The notes: generated by a model from the letters alone, not told the origin. Positions 26,584 to 36,800 are shown, counted from the stretch's first letter. The stretch: 56,946 nt of DNA from Okeania sp. KiyG1 (GCF_014132355.1 NZ_BLZO01000055.1:1-56946); one strand, 5' to 3'. Made by a program: numbers and translations.

Positions 26584-26820
26584 CTGATTAAGACCGGGAC
26601 TTAGGCAAATGCACTATATATAGTAGATAAAAACTATAGCACTATGGTATATATAGTGTTTTTGTCGGAAAAATCTGTATGAAATTGATTAACTTGTGTA
26701 TCTTGAGCTACAATCAACTCTGATTAAGACCGGGACTTAGGCAAATGCACTATATATAGTAGATAAAAACTATAGCACTATGGTATATATAGTGTTTTTG
26801 TCGGAAAAATGGGTAAGTCC
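26584..26820. repeat. Directly duplicated ~90-bp palindromic element
   Basis: TGATTAAGACCGGGACTTAG begins at about 26584 and again at 26720. Each copy continues with CACTATATATAGT ... GGTATATATAGTG, an AT-rich inverted repeat, and GTTTTTGTCGGAAAAAT. The second copy ends in GGGTAAGTCC, a rough inverse of the starting GGGACTTAG, so it may be a complete small MITE and the first a partial one. Confidence 0.7.
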
Positions 26821-27117
26821 TGAATATATTATTCTATGGAACTTAGAAATGAATTTGATATAAATCGCCTATTGTTAATTTTTTACCCAGAATAATTGTG
26901 ATGAATATAGAAACAATTAATAGGGAGCAGGGAGTAGGGAGTAGGGGAAAATTATTGATGAATAAGAGTGCAATAATTGATTGAATTTTTTATTATTGGA
27001 GATGTCTATTAGCCATATATCTTAAATTCCAAATCATCTAAGATTAACGTAGCAGCGTACTTTACTTATTTTCTAATTTTTCTAATCCCTACTATCTTGT
27101 GGCTACATTTCAATTTT

Positions 27118-29205
27118 CAACCTAAAAAACAGTCTATAGCAATCCTATTTCAGTTGCAGGTAATTTCAGTTGCAGGTAATTTCAGTTATCAGTTATTAGT
27201 ATCTCTGCAATCAGGAAGCTTGCATAAAGAATATTCTTTTTTTATCCCCTTAAAAGGGTCGGCGCATACCTAGAATTTTTCGGTAAAAATATCTTTGAAT
27301 TTAGGGAACAGGGAATAGAGAGTAGGGGGAAAAGCTTCAGAGTTTTTATATATCCCGCTCTTTTTTACAAATCATTTGAGATGGTTATATTATCAAAAAT
27401 TCATTGATCTATCCTGTGGCTAGATTTTAATTTTAAAGCTCAAAAAAATCTATAGCAATTCTATTTCAGTTGCGGGTCATTTCAGTTATCAGTTATCAGG
27501 GATCAGTACCTCTATAATCAGGAGGCTTTAAATCTGGAATATTCTCTTTTTTTATCCCCTGAAAAAGTGAGGCGCATACCCAGAATTTTTCGGTAAAAAT
27601 ATCTTTGAATTTAGGGAACAGGGAATAGAGACTAGGGGTAAAAGTTTCAGAGTTTTTATATATCCCACTCTTTTTACAAATAATTTGACATTGGTATATC
27701 ATCAAAAATTCATTGCTCAAACAATATGAATAAATTATTGGCTATGAATGTATCCTCATCTTCTACTTCTATAGTAGTTGAAAGATTTTTGAACCATTAA
27801 CTACTATCTATCTTGTAGCTATATTTCAACTTTAAAGCTCACAAACAGTCTATAGCAATCCGATTTCTGTTGCGGGTCATTTCAGTTATCAGTTATCAGG
27901 CACGCTTCCTATGGTCGGAGCTACGCTAAAAGTTATCAGTACCTCTGTAATAAGGAGGTTTTAAATCTTGAATATTCTCTTTTTTTATCCCCTTAAAAAG
28001 TGAGGTGCATACCCAGAATTTTTCGGTAAAAATATCTGGGAATTTAGGGAACAGAAAATAGAGACTAGGGAATAGATAATATGGGTAAAAGCTTCAGAGT
28101 TTTTATTTTTATATATCGCGCTCTTTTTTACAAATCATTTGGCATTGGTATATTCTCAAAAATTCATTGCTCAAACAATATGAATAAATTATTGGCTGTG
28201 AATATCTCCTAATCTTCTGTTTCAATAGTAGTTGAAAGATTTTTGAACCATTAACTACTATCTATCTTGTAGCTATATTTAAACTTTAAAGCTCACAAAC
28301 AGTCTATAGCAATCCGATTTCTGTTGCGGGTCATTTCAGTTATAAGTTATCAGTGATCAGTACCTCTGTAATAAGGAGGTTTTAAATCTGGAATATTCTG
28401 TTTTTTATCCCCTTAATCGGTAAAAATATCTGGAAATTTAGGGAACAAAAAATAGGGAACAGGGAATAGATAATAGGGACAAAAGCTTCAGAGTTTTTAT
28501 CAAAATAACATGGGTTTAAAACCCCGCATTTTAAGGCGCAATATTTTTGGAGAGTTGCTCACGCATCCCCGTTACAAAAATAACTTCTGACTTCTAACTT
28601 CTGACTTCGTTAAATATCCCGCTCTTTTTTACAAATCATTTGGCATTGGTATATTCTCAAAAATTAATTGCTCAAACAATATGAATAAATTATTGGCTAT
28701 GAATGTATCCTCATCTTCTACTTCTATAGTAGTTGAAAGATTTTCAAACTATTAACTACTATCTATCTTGTGGCTATATTTCAATTTTCAAGCTCACAAA
28801 CAGTCTATAGTAATCCGATTTCTGTTGCGGGTCATTTCAGTTATCAGTTATCAGGCACGCTTCCTATGGTCGGAGCTATGCTAAAAGTTATCAGTACCTC
28901 TGTAATAAGGAGGTTTTAAATCTTGAATCTTCTCTTTTTTTATCCTCTGAAAAGGTGAGGTGCATACCCAGAATTTTTCGGTAAAAATATCTGGGAATTT
29001 AGGGAACAGAAAATAGAGACTAGGGAATAGATAATATGGGTAAAAGCTTCAGAGTTTTTATTTTTATATATCGCGCTCTTTTTTACAAATTATTTGGCAT
29101 TGGTATATTCTCAAAAATTAATTGCTCAAACAATATGAATAAATTATTGGCTGTGAATATCTCCTAATCTTCTGTTTCAATAGTAGTTGAAAGATTTTCA
29201 AACCA
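27118..29205. repeat. Array of ~440-500-bp repeats carrying copies of the corA 3' end
   Basis: Successive units begin near TATAGCAATCC.ATTTC.GTTGC (27138, 27455, 27853, 28308, 28808) and include TTTATCCCCTTAAAA, GAATTTTTCGGTAAAAATATC, GGGAACAGGGAATAGAG and CTTCAGAGTTTTTAT. Three units (around 27766-27803, 28208-28250 and 28707-28750) contain a copy of the last ~13 codons of corA (reverse strand, WF.NLSTTIETED and its stop). The real corA end is at 29164-29205. Periods between tail copies are 442, 499 and 455. The 499 unit holds an extra ~105-bp repeat (about 28505-28612). Confidence 0.8.
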
Positions 29206-30330
29206 TCCTCTTCGCCAAAAAAAGTAAATCAAACTAATAGCAGTAGAAAACATTATGACTAAGCAAAGAGGATAACCATAATACCAGTCTAATTCTGGCA
29301 TATTCCAAGGAGATTGTGCAGGGTCAAAATTCATCCCATAAATTCCGGCGATAAAAGTTAAAGGAATAAAAATTGATGAGATAACAGTTAGTAACTTCAT
29401 TACTTCATTCATTTTATTATTTACAGAGGACAAATAAATATCCATTAAATCAGAAGCTAAATCTCTGTAAGTTTCTACTATATCTCTGAGTTGAATTGTA
29501 TGTTCATAACAATCTCTAAAATAAACCAATACATCAGGATTTATTAAATTACTGCCATCTCGAATCAGAATATTCATTGCTTCTCTTGATGACCAAATAG
29601 TTCGTCGTAATGTTAATAATTCTCGCCTCAGTTTATAGATTTTTTGCATGGTATGACGGTCTGGTTTAAATACTACTTCATCTTCTAGTATCTCTATCCG
29701 TTCTCCATATTCTTCTAATACAGGAAAAAATCCATCAATAATTGTATCTACTAGAGAATAAGCTAAATAATCTACTTTTTGTTTCCGAATAATTCCTCGA
29801 TTATTTTTGATTCTTTCTCGTACAGGTTTCAGACAATCATATTCAGGATTTTCTTGGACTGTGATTAAATGTTTTTCTCCTAAAATAATACTGACTTGTT
29901 CTTTTTCAAATGGTTCTGAATCTGATTTTATTCTTACCATCCAGGCAATAATTATGAGTTGATTTTTGTCATGTATAACTTTAGGTCTTTGTGGTACATT
30001 AACAATATCTCCAACACTCAGAGGATGTATTTGAAATACTTTTGCCATCTGTTGCCAAGATGTTTGATTGCCCAAACCAAGTACATTAATCCAAGAAACT
30101 GATTCTGATTTTAGGTAGGGAATACAAACTTCTGGGTTTACTATTTTTATTCTGGTAGCTATATTTTCTGTATAATCTATTAGAGCAATTTCTGGTGGTG
30201 GAGCATCAGGTTCTAAATCGAGAGTTCCAGGTAAATCTTCTGGATCGTCATAATAATAGTCAACATAAGATTCTTCTTCCTCTGAAGGTAATTCATGAGG
30301 ATTAGGTTGTATATTGATTGAATGTGCCAT
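29164..30330 (-). CDS. corA: Magnesium/cobalt transporter CorA
   Basis: A 388-residue CorA family channel for Mg2+/Co2+ uptake. A long cytoplasmic domain (1-320) ends in the stalk helix. The selectivity motif GMN is at residues 332-334 (GIYGMNFDP) between two C-terminal membrane helices (LLTVISSIFIPLTFIAGIYG and PLCLVIMFSTAISLIYFF). The first 45 residues are unusually acidic and tyrosine-rich (DYYYDDPEDLP), a common cyanobacterial extension. The start is ATG at 30330; an upstream open stretch in another frame is not coding. Several copies of the gene's last codons are scattered downstream in a tandem array (27118-29160). No operon partner. Confidence 0.93.
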   Translation of the reverse strand: MAHSINIQPNPHELPSEEEESYVDYYYDDPEDLPGTLDLEPDAPPPEIALIDYTENIATRIKIVNPEVCIPYLKSESVSWINVLGLGNQTSWQQMAKVFQIHPLSVGDIVNVPQRPKVIHDKNQLIIIAWMVRIKSDSEPFEKEQVSIILGEKHLITVQENPEYDCLKPVRERIKNNRGIIRKQKVDYLAYSLVDTIIDGFFPVLEEYGERIEILEDEVVFKPDRHTMQKIYKLRRELLTLRRTIWSSREAMNILIRDGSNLINPDVLVYFRDCYEHTIQLRDIVETYRDLASDLMDIYLSSVNNKMNEVMKLLTVISSIFIPLTFIAGIYGMNFDPAQSPWNMPELDWYYGYPLCLVIMFSTAISLIYFFWRRGWFENLSTTIETED

Positions 30331-30840
30331 AATTTGAAAATTATTTGAAAATTATAAGTACTACTTCTAACAATTTTAAGTTTGATAAATAAACTGATAT
30401 AAGGTGATTTTCTTTTAACTTTATTTTTTTGATAAAAGGGGTTTAAATATAGCAATATGATTTTAGTTGTGAGATATTTGGAGACTTTTGTTTTAGGGAA
30501 TAGGGAATAGGGGATAGGGAATAGGGAAGAAGAAAAAAACTAATACATAAGAATAAGATAACTGCTATATTCTATACTTCAAAGGAAAACCTCAATTCTC
30601 ACATCTGATTCCTGATTGCTATATCTTTTGAAATTGACCTTATATCATGTCTGCTTAATTAGCGATCAAAAACTTTCTTCTTCTTTTCCTTCTTTATTTC
30701 CTCCTGACTCCTGACTCCTGACTCTTGACTCCTCCGTCGTTATTTATTAAGTATTCAACCGGACATGATATTATTCCTTCTTGTCTTTAATTTTGACAAT
30801 TAGAAAACTTAAAAAATTTATATTTGTCTCAATAATAATT
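30331..30840. repeat. Spacer containing a TATAGCAAT MITE-like copy
   Basis: 30448-30623 is a close copy of the element at 12748-12916 with TATAGCAAT ends and a GGGAATA array inside. It is followed by CTCCTGA heptamers (30700-30732). No gene seen. Confidence 0.7.
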
Positions 30841-32058
30841 ATGAAAACAAAAAATATACTGTTTTTAAGTAATGGTCACGGAGAAGATACACATAATTGT
30901 CAAATTATTAAAGCTTTTACAAAAATTTGTTCAGATACAACTATATCAGCTATGCCTATTGTTGGTGCTGGTAATAGTTATAAAAATTTAGGAATACCAA
31001 TTATTGGCCCTACAGCAAATATGCCATCAGGGGGTTTTTTTTATCTGAACCCTTTATTATTATTTAAAGACTTAGGACAGGGATTAATTAGTTTAACTTG
31101 GCGACAGTTACAAACAGTTCGGAAATTTGCAAAAAACTGCGATTTAGTTATGGCTACTGGAGATATTGTAGTAGCAGCGATCGCTTATTGGACAAAGTTG
31201 CCTTATGTGGTGTTTCTTTCGGCTGATTCTAGTTATTATGAAGGTCGAATTAATTTGGGTTTAATATTGCCAAAATTACTGAATAATTCTAGATGTTTAA
31301 AAGTTTTTGTTAGAGATGCTTTGACTGCAAAAGATTTAAACCGACAAGGAATAAAGAAGGCAGAATTTGTTGGTACGCCTGTGATGGATAATTTAATTTC
31401 TACAGGAAAAGATTTACAGCTTAAACCTGGATTATTTACTATTGGTATTTTACCTGGTTCTCGTTTGCCGGAGGCTGGCAGAAATTTATCTTTGTTACTT
31501 AAATTGGTAAGAGAAATTGTTAAAGTTATGGGAGAAAATGTTTGTCAGTTTCGAGTAGCTGCCGTTCCTATTTTAATGTCTGAATTAGAAGCCTTTGTGG
31601 AGAATTCCGCAGGAATCACTAATTTTCAAAATTGGCAATATCAAGCAGGCAAATTGACATTTTTAACTGAGGAATGTGGGATAGAAGTAATTTGTTATGA
31701 GGATGCTTTTGCCGATATTTTACAACAATCAAATTTGGTAATTGGGATGGCAGGAACTGCAATTGAACAAGCAGTAGGATTAGGAAAACCTGTTATTACT
31801 ATTCCCGGTGAAGGTCCTTCATTTACTTATCGGTTTGCGGAAGCTCAAACCAGACTTTTAGGTTGTTCAGTACAGGTTATTGGTAAACAGCCAGCTAATA
31901 ATTTTATTCTGGAAGAAGCAGCTCAAAAAGTAAAAGAAACTTTGGCAGATAAGGAGTATTTAGAAGCTTGTATTCGGAATGGTATTGAAAGGATGGGTAA
32001 ACCTGGTGGTAGTGAAAAAATAGCCGATTATTTAATTCAATATTTGAGTAGGGAATAG
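30841..32058 (+). CDS. Lipid-A-disaccharide synthase-related protein (cyanobacterial LpxB-like)
   Basis: A 405-residue protein. It opens MKTKNILFLSNGHGEDTHNC, the SNGHGED block typical of the cyanobacterial lipid-A-disaccharide-synthase-related family (GT-B fold), and continues AMPIVGAGNSYKNLGIPIIG, FVGTPVMDNL, ILPGSRLPEAGRNLSLLL and VIGMAGTAIEQAVGLGKPVI. These are donor-sugar binding blocks in the C-terminal lobe. True LpxB joins UDP-diacyl-GlcN and lipid X; many cyanobacteria with this paralogue lack typical lipid A, so the substrate is unsettled. The ATG at 30841 is preferred over an in-frame TTG at 30781. The last codons LSRE and the stop TAG read into a GGGAATAG repeat. Two decayed copies of its 3' end occur downstream (33601 and 34836). 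Confidence 0.85.
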   Translation: MKTKNILFLSNGHGEDTHNCQIIKAFTKICSDTTISAMPIVGAGNSYKNLGIPIIGPTANMPSGGFFYLNPLLLFKDLGQGLISLTWRQLQTVRKFAKNCDLVMATGDIVVAAIAYWTKLPYVVFLSADSSYYEGRINLGLILPKLLNNSRCLKVFVRDALTAKDLNRQGIKKAEFVGTPVMDNLISTGKDLQLKPGLFTIGILPGSRLPEAGRNLSLLLKLVREIVKVMGENVCQFRVAAVPILMSELEAFVENSAGITNFQNWQYQAGKLTFLTEECGIEVICYEDAFADILQQSNLVIGMAGTAIEQAVGLGKPVITIPGEGPSFTYRFAEAQTRLLGCSVQVIGKQPANNFILEEAAQKVKETLADKEYLEACIRNGIERMGKPGGSEKIADYLIQYLSRE

Positions 32059-32728
32059 GAAACAAAAAATCCCCTTGAAGAAGAAAGAAGGAAGAAGGAA
32101 GAAGGAAGAAGAAAAAAAGGAAAAAATGGATGGGGACTCAAACCCCAACCAATTGTAAACACTGTGTAGACAGCGGGGTATTATACCAATTTGAAAAAAG
32201 AATATTACGAATAATAAGTGCGATAGAACTCCCTTCCGCTGACGCGACTGAAAGATTTTGCAAGAAATGTCCCTTTGACAAAAAAGAGAATTTATGACCT
32301 AAAAAATCGTATTGAAGCCATTCATTCTGACTCGCTGACTCCTGACTCCTGACTCCTAAGAAATACCCTAGCTATTTGTAGCACACATTTATCACGCTTG
32401 GTATTAAACCCAAAATAAAAAGATAATTAAAATTAGGATATTTCGGGGAATTTTTATAGAAAAACAGAATTATTTTATTTTGCTCTGAGTTATTTTGACT
32501 GAATTTTTACTACTTAGTAAAAAGGATACAGATAGTCACACAATAGACATCTCCCATAATAATAAATCAAATCAATTATTGCACAGAAATTATCAATTCT
32601 TTTCTCCTACTCCTTACTCCCTACTCCCTTTTTTCTGGAGATGTCTAATAATAACAGATTAAAGTTGAATTTCCGTTTCAATTGAGATTGCCGACTATTT
32701 CGTTCGAGCAGGCAATTTTTCAATTAAG
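32059..32728. repeat. Spacer with GAAGGAA/GGGGACTCAAACCCC element
   Basis: 32078-32185 is a copy of the two-part repeat found inside the photolyase gene (12453-12580). CTGACTC heptamers follow at 32330-32358. 32400-32700 is AT-rich and is repeated, diverged, at 33735-33960. No gene seen. Confidence 0.7.
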
Positions 32729-33442
32729 TTAATCCTCTACTTCATCATCGTCATCTATTAATTCATAATCTATCGCTATTAGTCCTGATCTCTCCTCTTC
32801 TTCCTCGTAATGTATTGATTCTATCCAGTTCTTTTCTTGGTTGTAATATATCAACTCTATACAAAATTTAGTCACAAAACGCAGAATTTTTTCTATTTTT
32901 GTATTGTTAGCAATTATAATTTCATCACTTATAGAATCAGTTTTATCGAAAATTGTAGGAATTAAAATTTTCTGATACTCATACATATTTATGTGTTGTT
33001 TTGAGATTGCTTCTATAGTTGTTTCCATATCACCACTACTAATAATATTGGCAATAATCTCTTCTGTATTACGCTCCCAAACAACTCCCCAAAAACCATC
33101 ATTACAATCAGCATCACCTATATTAATAACTATTCTTAGAGGCAACAATAATTCATCCATTCCTACAATATCAAAATCAAACCAGTAGTATCTTCCTGTA
33201 TCATAATCTGGATCGTTTTCATATCCTTCGGCGTGATACAAATGGTGTTCAGGGATATTAGGGCAGTCAAGATACATCGCTGTACTGCAACGACCTAAAA
33301 TATTAACTATACGAACAGGCATAAACATTTCATCTTCATTAAATATCCCTTTTTCGTTGAAAGCAACCTTCAACAACTCTGGTATTTCTTCGCTAAAGTT
33401 GCCTTTAAATGGAGATAGCTTATTTATACAGGTTGGCCACAT
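32729..33442 (-). CDS. Unknown protein, paralogue A of a duplicated pair
   Basis: A 237-residue protein that is not recognised. It starts MWPTCINKLSPFKGNFSEEI. Middle sections include YLDCPNIPEHHLYHAEG, TGRYYWFDFDIVGMDELLLPLRIVINIGDADCNDGFWGVVWERNTEEII read in pieces, with a GDADCNDGFWGVV core that looks like a beta-rich fold. The C-terminus is strongly acidic (YELIDDDDEVED). No signal peptide or membrane helix. Paralogue B at 34040-34672 is about 70 percent alike over the first ~170 residues, and the upstream 80 bases are nearly identical, so promoter and gene were copied together. The core suggests a small soluble protein; no function is claimed. Confidence 0.7.
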   Translation of the reverse strand: MWPTCINKLSPFKGNFSEEIPELLKVAFNEKGIFNEDEMFMPVRIVNILGRCSTAMYLDCPNIPEHHLYHAEGYENDPDYDTGRYYWFDFDIVGMDELLLPLRIVINIGDADCNDGFWGVVWERNTEEIIANIISSGDMETTIEAISKQHINMYEYQKILIPTIFDKTDSISDEIIIANNTKIEKILRFVTKFCIELIYYNQEKNWIESIHYEEEEERSGLIAIDYELIDDDDEVED

Positions 33443-33594
33443 AATTATTCCTGATATTTAAGAGTAATCTTTACCTAATTATATATGTTATTTGAAATTT
33501 TAGTCAACCAAGTACATTAAGTTATTTTATGCTTTAAATTAGTAGTTAAAAGACAAACTAGAGTCTATTTTTAAGCTATTCAATACAGGGGTTA

Positions 33595-33760
33595 TATCGA
33601 AAATCAGCTAATAATTTTACTCTGCAAGGAGCAGCTCAAAAAATCCAAGAAACTTGAGAAGAAGGAAGAAGGAAGAAGGAAAGAGTAGATGAGAACTCAA
33701 ACCTCAAGCAATTGTAAACACTGTGTAGACGGCGGAGTATTAAACCCAAAAGAAAAAGAT
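33595..33760 (+). pseudogene. LpxB-like 3'-end fragment followed by the GAAGGAA element
   Basis: 33601-33657 (CAGCTAATAATTTTACTCTG, then GAGCAGCTCAAAAAATCCAA) is a diverged copy of codons near the end of the LpxB-like gene at 31891-31945 (NFILEEAAQKVKET). Immediately after it, 33655-33760 carries the GAAGGAA / GAACTCAAACCTCAAGC repeat, just as that repeat follows the real gene. This shows a segmental duplication rather than chance. Confidence 0.7.
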
Positions 33761-34039
33761 AATTAAAATTAGGATATTTCTGGAAAAACTTATAGTAAAA
33801 CAGAATTATTTTATTTTACTCTGAATTACTGTGGGTTAATTTTTACTGCTTAGTAAAACTGATACAAATAGTCAAATAATAATAACAGATTAAAGTTGAA
33901 TGCCTCTTTCAATTGAGACTGCCGAATATTTTGTTTTATCGGGCAATTTTTCAATTAAATTAATCCTCTACTTCATCATCGTCATCTATGAATTTTATAC
34001 CATCATTTCTCTTCATATAGATTGATTATATAATTATCG

Positions 34040-34672
34040 CTATCTGTCGATTATATAGGATTTGTAATGTGACTTCCATTCATAGAAAAACTGAATCGCT
34101 AAACGTATAATTTTCTCTAACTTTAAATCCTTAGCAGGTATAATATCATCTAAAAGACCACCCCTATCAATATTATCAAAAATTTTAGGAATTACAATTT
34201 CCTGAGATTCACACATATTTATGTATTGCTTTGAGATTGCTTCTACCGTTGTTTCGCAATCACCACTACTGATAATATTAGAAATAATCTCTTCTGTATT
34301 GCGATCGAAAACAACCCCCCAAAAACCATCATTACAATCAGCATCACCTTCATTAAAAACCATTCTTAGGGGCAACAATAATCCATCTATTCTTAGAATA
34401 TCAAAATCAAACCAGTAATATCTTCCTATATGATAATCTAGAGCTTCTTTACGTCCTTCAGTATGATACAAATGGTGTTCAGGAATATTAGGACAGTCAA
34501 GATACATCACTGTACTGCAACTACCTAAAATATTAACTATACGAATAGGCATAAACATTTCACCTTCATTAAATATCCCCTTTTCGTTGAAAGCAACCTT
34601 CAACAACTTTGGCATTTCTTCGCTAAAGTTGCCCTGGATAGGAGATAGATTGTTTATACATTTAGGCCACAT
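34040..34672 (-). CDS. Unknown protein, paralogue B of a duplicated pair
   Basis: A 210-residue relative of the protein at 32729-33442. It shares MWPKCINNLSPIQGNFSEEM, FNEKGIFNEGEMFMP, YLDCPNIPEHHLYHTEG and GDADCNDGFWGVVFDRNTEE. Divergence grows after residue ~150, and the acidic tail of paralogue A is lost: it ends WKSHYKSYIIDR, although the DNA for an acidic tail (CTCTACTTCATCATCGTCAT) still exists at 33965-33985, beyond the stop. So a frameshift or stop has shortened this copy. Function unknown; the conserved core suggests that selection kept at least the first 150 residues for a time. Confidence 0.65.
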   Translation of the reverse strand: MWPKCINNLSPIQGNFSEEMPKLLKVAFNEKGIFNEGEMFMPIRIVNILGSCSTVMYLDCPNIPEHHLYHTEGRKEALDYHIGRYYWFDFDILRIDGLLLPLRMVFNEGDADCNDGFWGVVFDRNTEEIISNIISSGDCETTVEAISKQYINMCESQEIVIPKIFDNIDRGGLLDDIIPAKDLKLEKIIRLAIQFFYEWKSHYKSYIIDR

Positions 34673-34829
34673 AATTATTCCTGATATTTAAGAGTAATCT
34701 TTACCTAATTATATATCTTATTTGAAATTTTAGTCAATTAAGGGCATTAAGTTATGTTTATGCTTTAAATTAGTAGTTAAAAGGCAAACTAGACTCTATT
34801 TTTAAGCTGTTCAATACAAGCGTTATATC

Positions 34830-34892
34830 AAGAATCAGCTAATAATTTGACTCTGCAAGAAGCAGCTCAAAAAATAAAAAAAACTTGAAACG
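34830..34892 (+). pseudogene. Second LpxB-like 3'-end fragment
   Basis: CAGCTAATAATTTGACTCTG followed by AAGAAGCAGCTCAAAAAATA repeats the same part of the LpxB-like gene as 33601-33657. It lies upstream of paralogue B in that gene's orientation and is followed by a pyrimidine-rich CCTCTTC tract. Confidence 0.65.
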
Positions 34893-34950
34893 TAAGATTT
34901 TCCCTCTTCCCCCTTTGCTCTTCCTTTTTCCCTCTTCCCTCTTCCTTCTT

Positions 34951-35982
34951 TTAAAAACGACAAATTGATTCTGGTTGGACGGGGCAAATTCTAGCAACTG
35001 GGTTATTTCGCAAATTCAATACATCTAATTTAATTAAAGTTGAAAGAGAATTAATGTCTGTAATTCTGTTACGACTTAAATCTAGAAAACTAAGATTTGT
35101 CAAAGTTGATAAAGAATCAATTTTTTGAATTTGATTGAAAACCAGAATCAGAATTTTCAGATTCCTTAAACGAGAAAGGTTGGAAACTTCAGTAATGTAA
35201 TTATCGCTCAGATTAAGATAAGTTAGATTAGTGAGGTTAGAAAGAGAAGAAATGTCACTAATTTGATTGCGATACAAATACAAATTAGTGAGGTTAGTTA
35301 AGTTAGATAAGGGCGCAATTTTTCTGAGTTGATTATCGTTAAGATATAGGCGAGTTAAATTGGTTAAATTTGCTAGGGGTTTAATATTTATAACACGATT
35401 AACTCCGATATTTAGTTCAGTTAATGTTGTTAAATTGGATAGAGAAGATACATTTTCAATTTGATTAAAAATTAGACTCAGATGAGTTAATTTAGTTAAA
35501 TCAGATAGAGGAGATATATTTCTTATTCTATTATCGTTGAGTTCGAGTTCAGTTAAATTAGTTAGTTTAGACAATTCAGAAATATCTTCAATTTTATTAC
35601 TATCGAGAAATAAATGAGTTAAATTAGGAAGGTTAGATAGAGGGGATAATTCTTGAATTTGATTAGCATTTAGGGATAGTTTTGTGATATTTTTCAGGCT
35701 GGATACAGGAGCAAGATTTACAATATAATTATTATTGAGGGAGAGAGCAGAAAGACTAGAAAGTTTTTTGTCTGCTTCAATACAGTCATTCGTTCTGGCT
35801 TTTTGCAAGAGAGTTTTAACTGTATATTGAGAAGAGGGAGAAATATTTGTTTGATTTAAACACCATTCTCTAAAGGTAGAAAAATTTTCTGGCGAGGTAG
35901 AATTAGCCTTTAAATAAGGTTGCATCAGCAGTATCCCTACCCAAATATAAATTCCCAAAAATATGACTTTTAGTCTTTTCAT
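34951..35982 (-). CDS. Exported leucine-rich-repeat protein (internalin-like)
   Basis: A 343-residue protein with an N-terminal signal peptide or anchor (MKRLKVIFLGIYIWVGILLM then QPYLKANS). About residues 80-330 are eleven or so 22-residue leucine-rich repeats of the SDS22/internalin type, with the pattern LSNLTNLTYLNLSDNYITEV. The C-terminus RNNPVARICP...ESICRF is a short cap with two cysteines. Such proteins bind other proteins outside the cytoplasm; the partner is unknown. Repeats differ enough to be stable coding sequence. The gene is flanked on its 3' side by the duplicated LpxB/unknown-protein segment and on its 5' side by a GGAATAG/GGAACAG array. Confidence 0.85.
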   Translation of the reverse strand: MKRLKVIFLGIYIWVGILLMQPYLKANSTSPENFSTFREWCLNQTNISPSSQYTVKTLLQKARTNDCIEADKKLSSLSALSLNNNYIVNLAPVSSLKNITKLSLNANQIQELSPLSNLPNLTHLFLDSNKIEDISELSKLTNLTELELNDNRIRNISPLSDLTKLTHLSLIFNQIENVSSLSNLTTLTELNIGVNRVINIKPLANLTNLTRLYLNDNQLRKIAPLSNLTNLTNLYLYRNQISDISSLSNLTNLTYLNLSDNYITEVSNLSRLRNLKILILVFNQIQKIDSLSTLTNLSFLDLSRNRITDINSLSTLIKLDVLNLRNNPVARICPVQPESICRF

Positions 35983-36037
35983 TGCACCTTCTACTCCAAA
36001 ATTTTATTAATATTAAAGTAATTATAATCAATGCGAT

Positions 36038-36136
36038 AACAGGGAATAGGGAATAGGGAATAGGGAATAGGGAATAGGGAATAGGGAATAGGGAACAGGG
36101 AACAGGGAACAGGGAACAGGGAACAGGGAATAGGGA
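36038..36136. repeat. Heptanucleotide array GGGAATA turning into GGGAACA
   Basis: About eight GGGAATA units, then six GGGAACA units, then GGGAATA again. The homogeneous blocks of variant units suggest local slippage expansion. Confidence 0.95.
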
Positions 36137-36539
36137 AAAAACATTTCCCTACCTGGGGTTTACGATCGGTCTATGTCCTAAGCAACTTGTTCCCTGCTAT
36201 ATGTGTTGAAAAAACTATCAAGACATAGCATTTATTTTAAAATCTTCGCAGAATACCTGTTCCATTAGGTACATTGGAGTCAGATATAAACGTCGATAGA
36301 ACAACAAAAAAAAGAAGAAAGCTGATAGCTTCGTTATTATATACAGCAAATTTCAGGATGAGGTACAGTTTCAGACTAATCTATAATTTTTCTTCATTTC
36401 TTGTTCTCTATTTCCTGTTACCTATTTCCTGTTCCCTAAAAGTATAAAACTTTTTACCCGATCAACTCGAAAACTGCTGTATTAATTCACAGATGAATAA
36501 GTTTTACCATCTTGTTTTTAATTAGTAAAATTAGATAAA
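36137..36539. other. AT-rich spacer
   Basis: No gene. A short TTTCCTGTTACCTATTTCCT tract lies at about 36405-36435. Nothing else is recognised. Confidence 0.4.
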
Positions 36540-36800
36540 TTTTTCACAGATAGCGATCGCCACGATACACCAATACTCATACCTTCGCGATCGAACGCTT
36601 GTTTGACTCGCAAATGAAATTAACCTCCCAATCCCCACGGTTTTAATTTTAATGGAGGTGTTTTTATCCATACTCGAATCAATATTCCACTACGGGAAAC
36701 TTCATCTACTCCCAAAACTTTTGTAGACTCAATAAAACTATTTTGCCATTCAACTTCACTTTGCATTGTTTCATACCAAATCCGCCTTAGCAAGAGGGTA
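36540..36800 (-). pseudogene. MscS-type mechanosensitive channel, C-terminal relic with in-frame TAA
   Basis: The minus-strand reading gives RRIWYETMQSEVEWQNSF, then VLGVDEVSRSGILIRVWIKT, PPLKLKPWGLGG, a TAA, and FHLRVKQAFDREGMSIGV. The last two blocks are the C-terminal alpha/beta domain of MscS family channels, in which the usual sequence is a GREF-type strand followed by RVKQAFDREGI.IPFP. The TAA replaces the residue before F, usually Glu. The membrane part of the gene is absent upstream. It is judged a decayed fragment. Confidence 0.65.
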
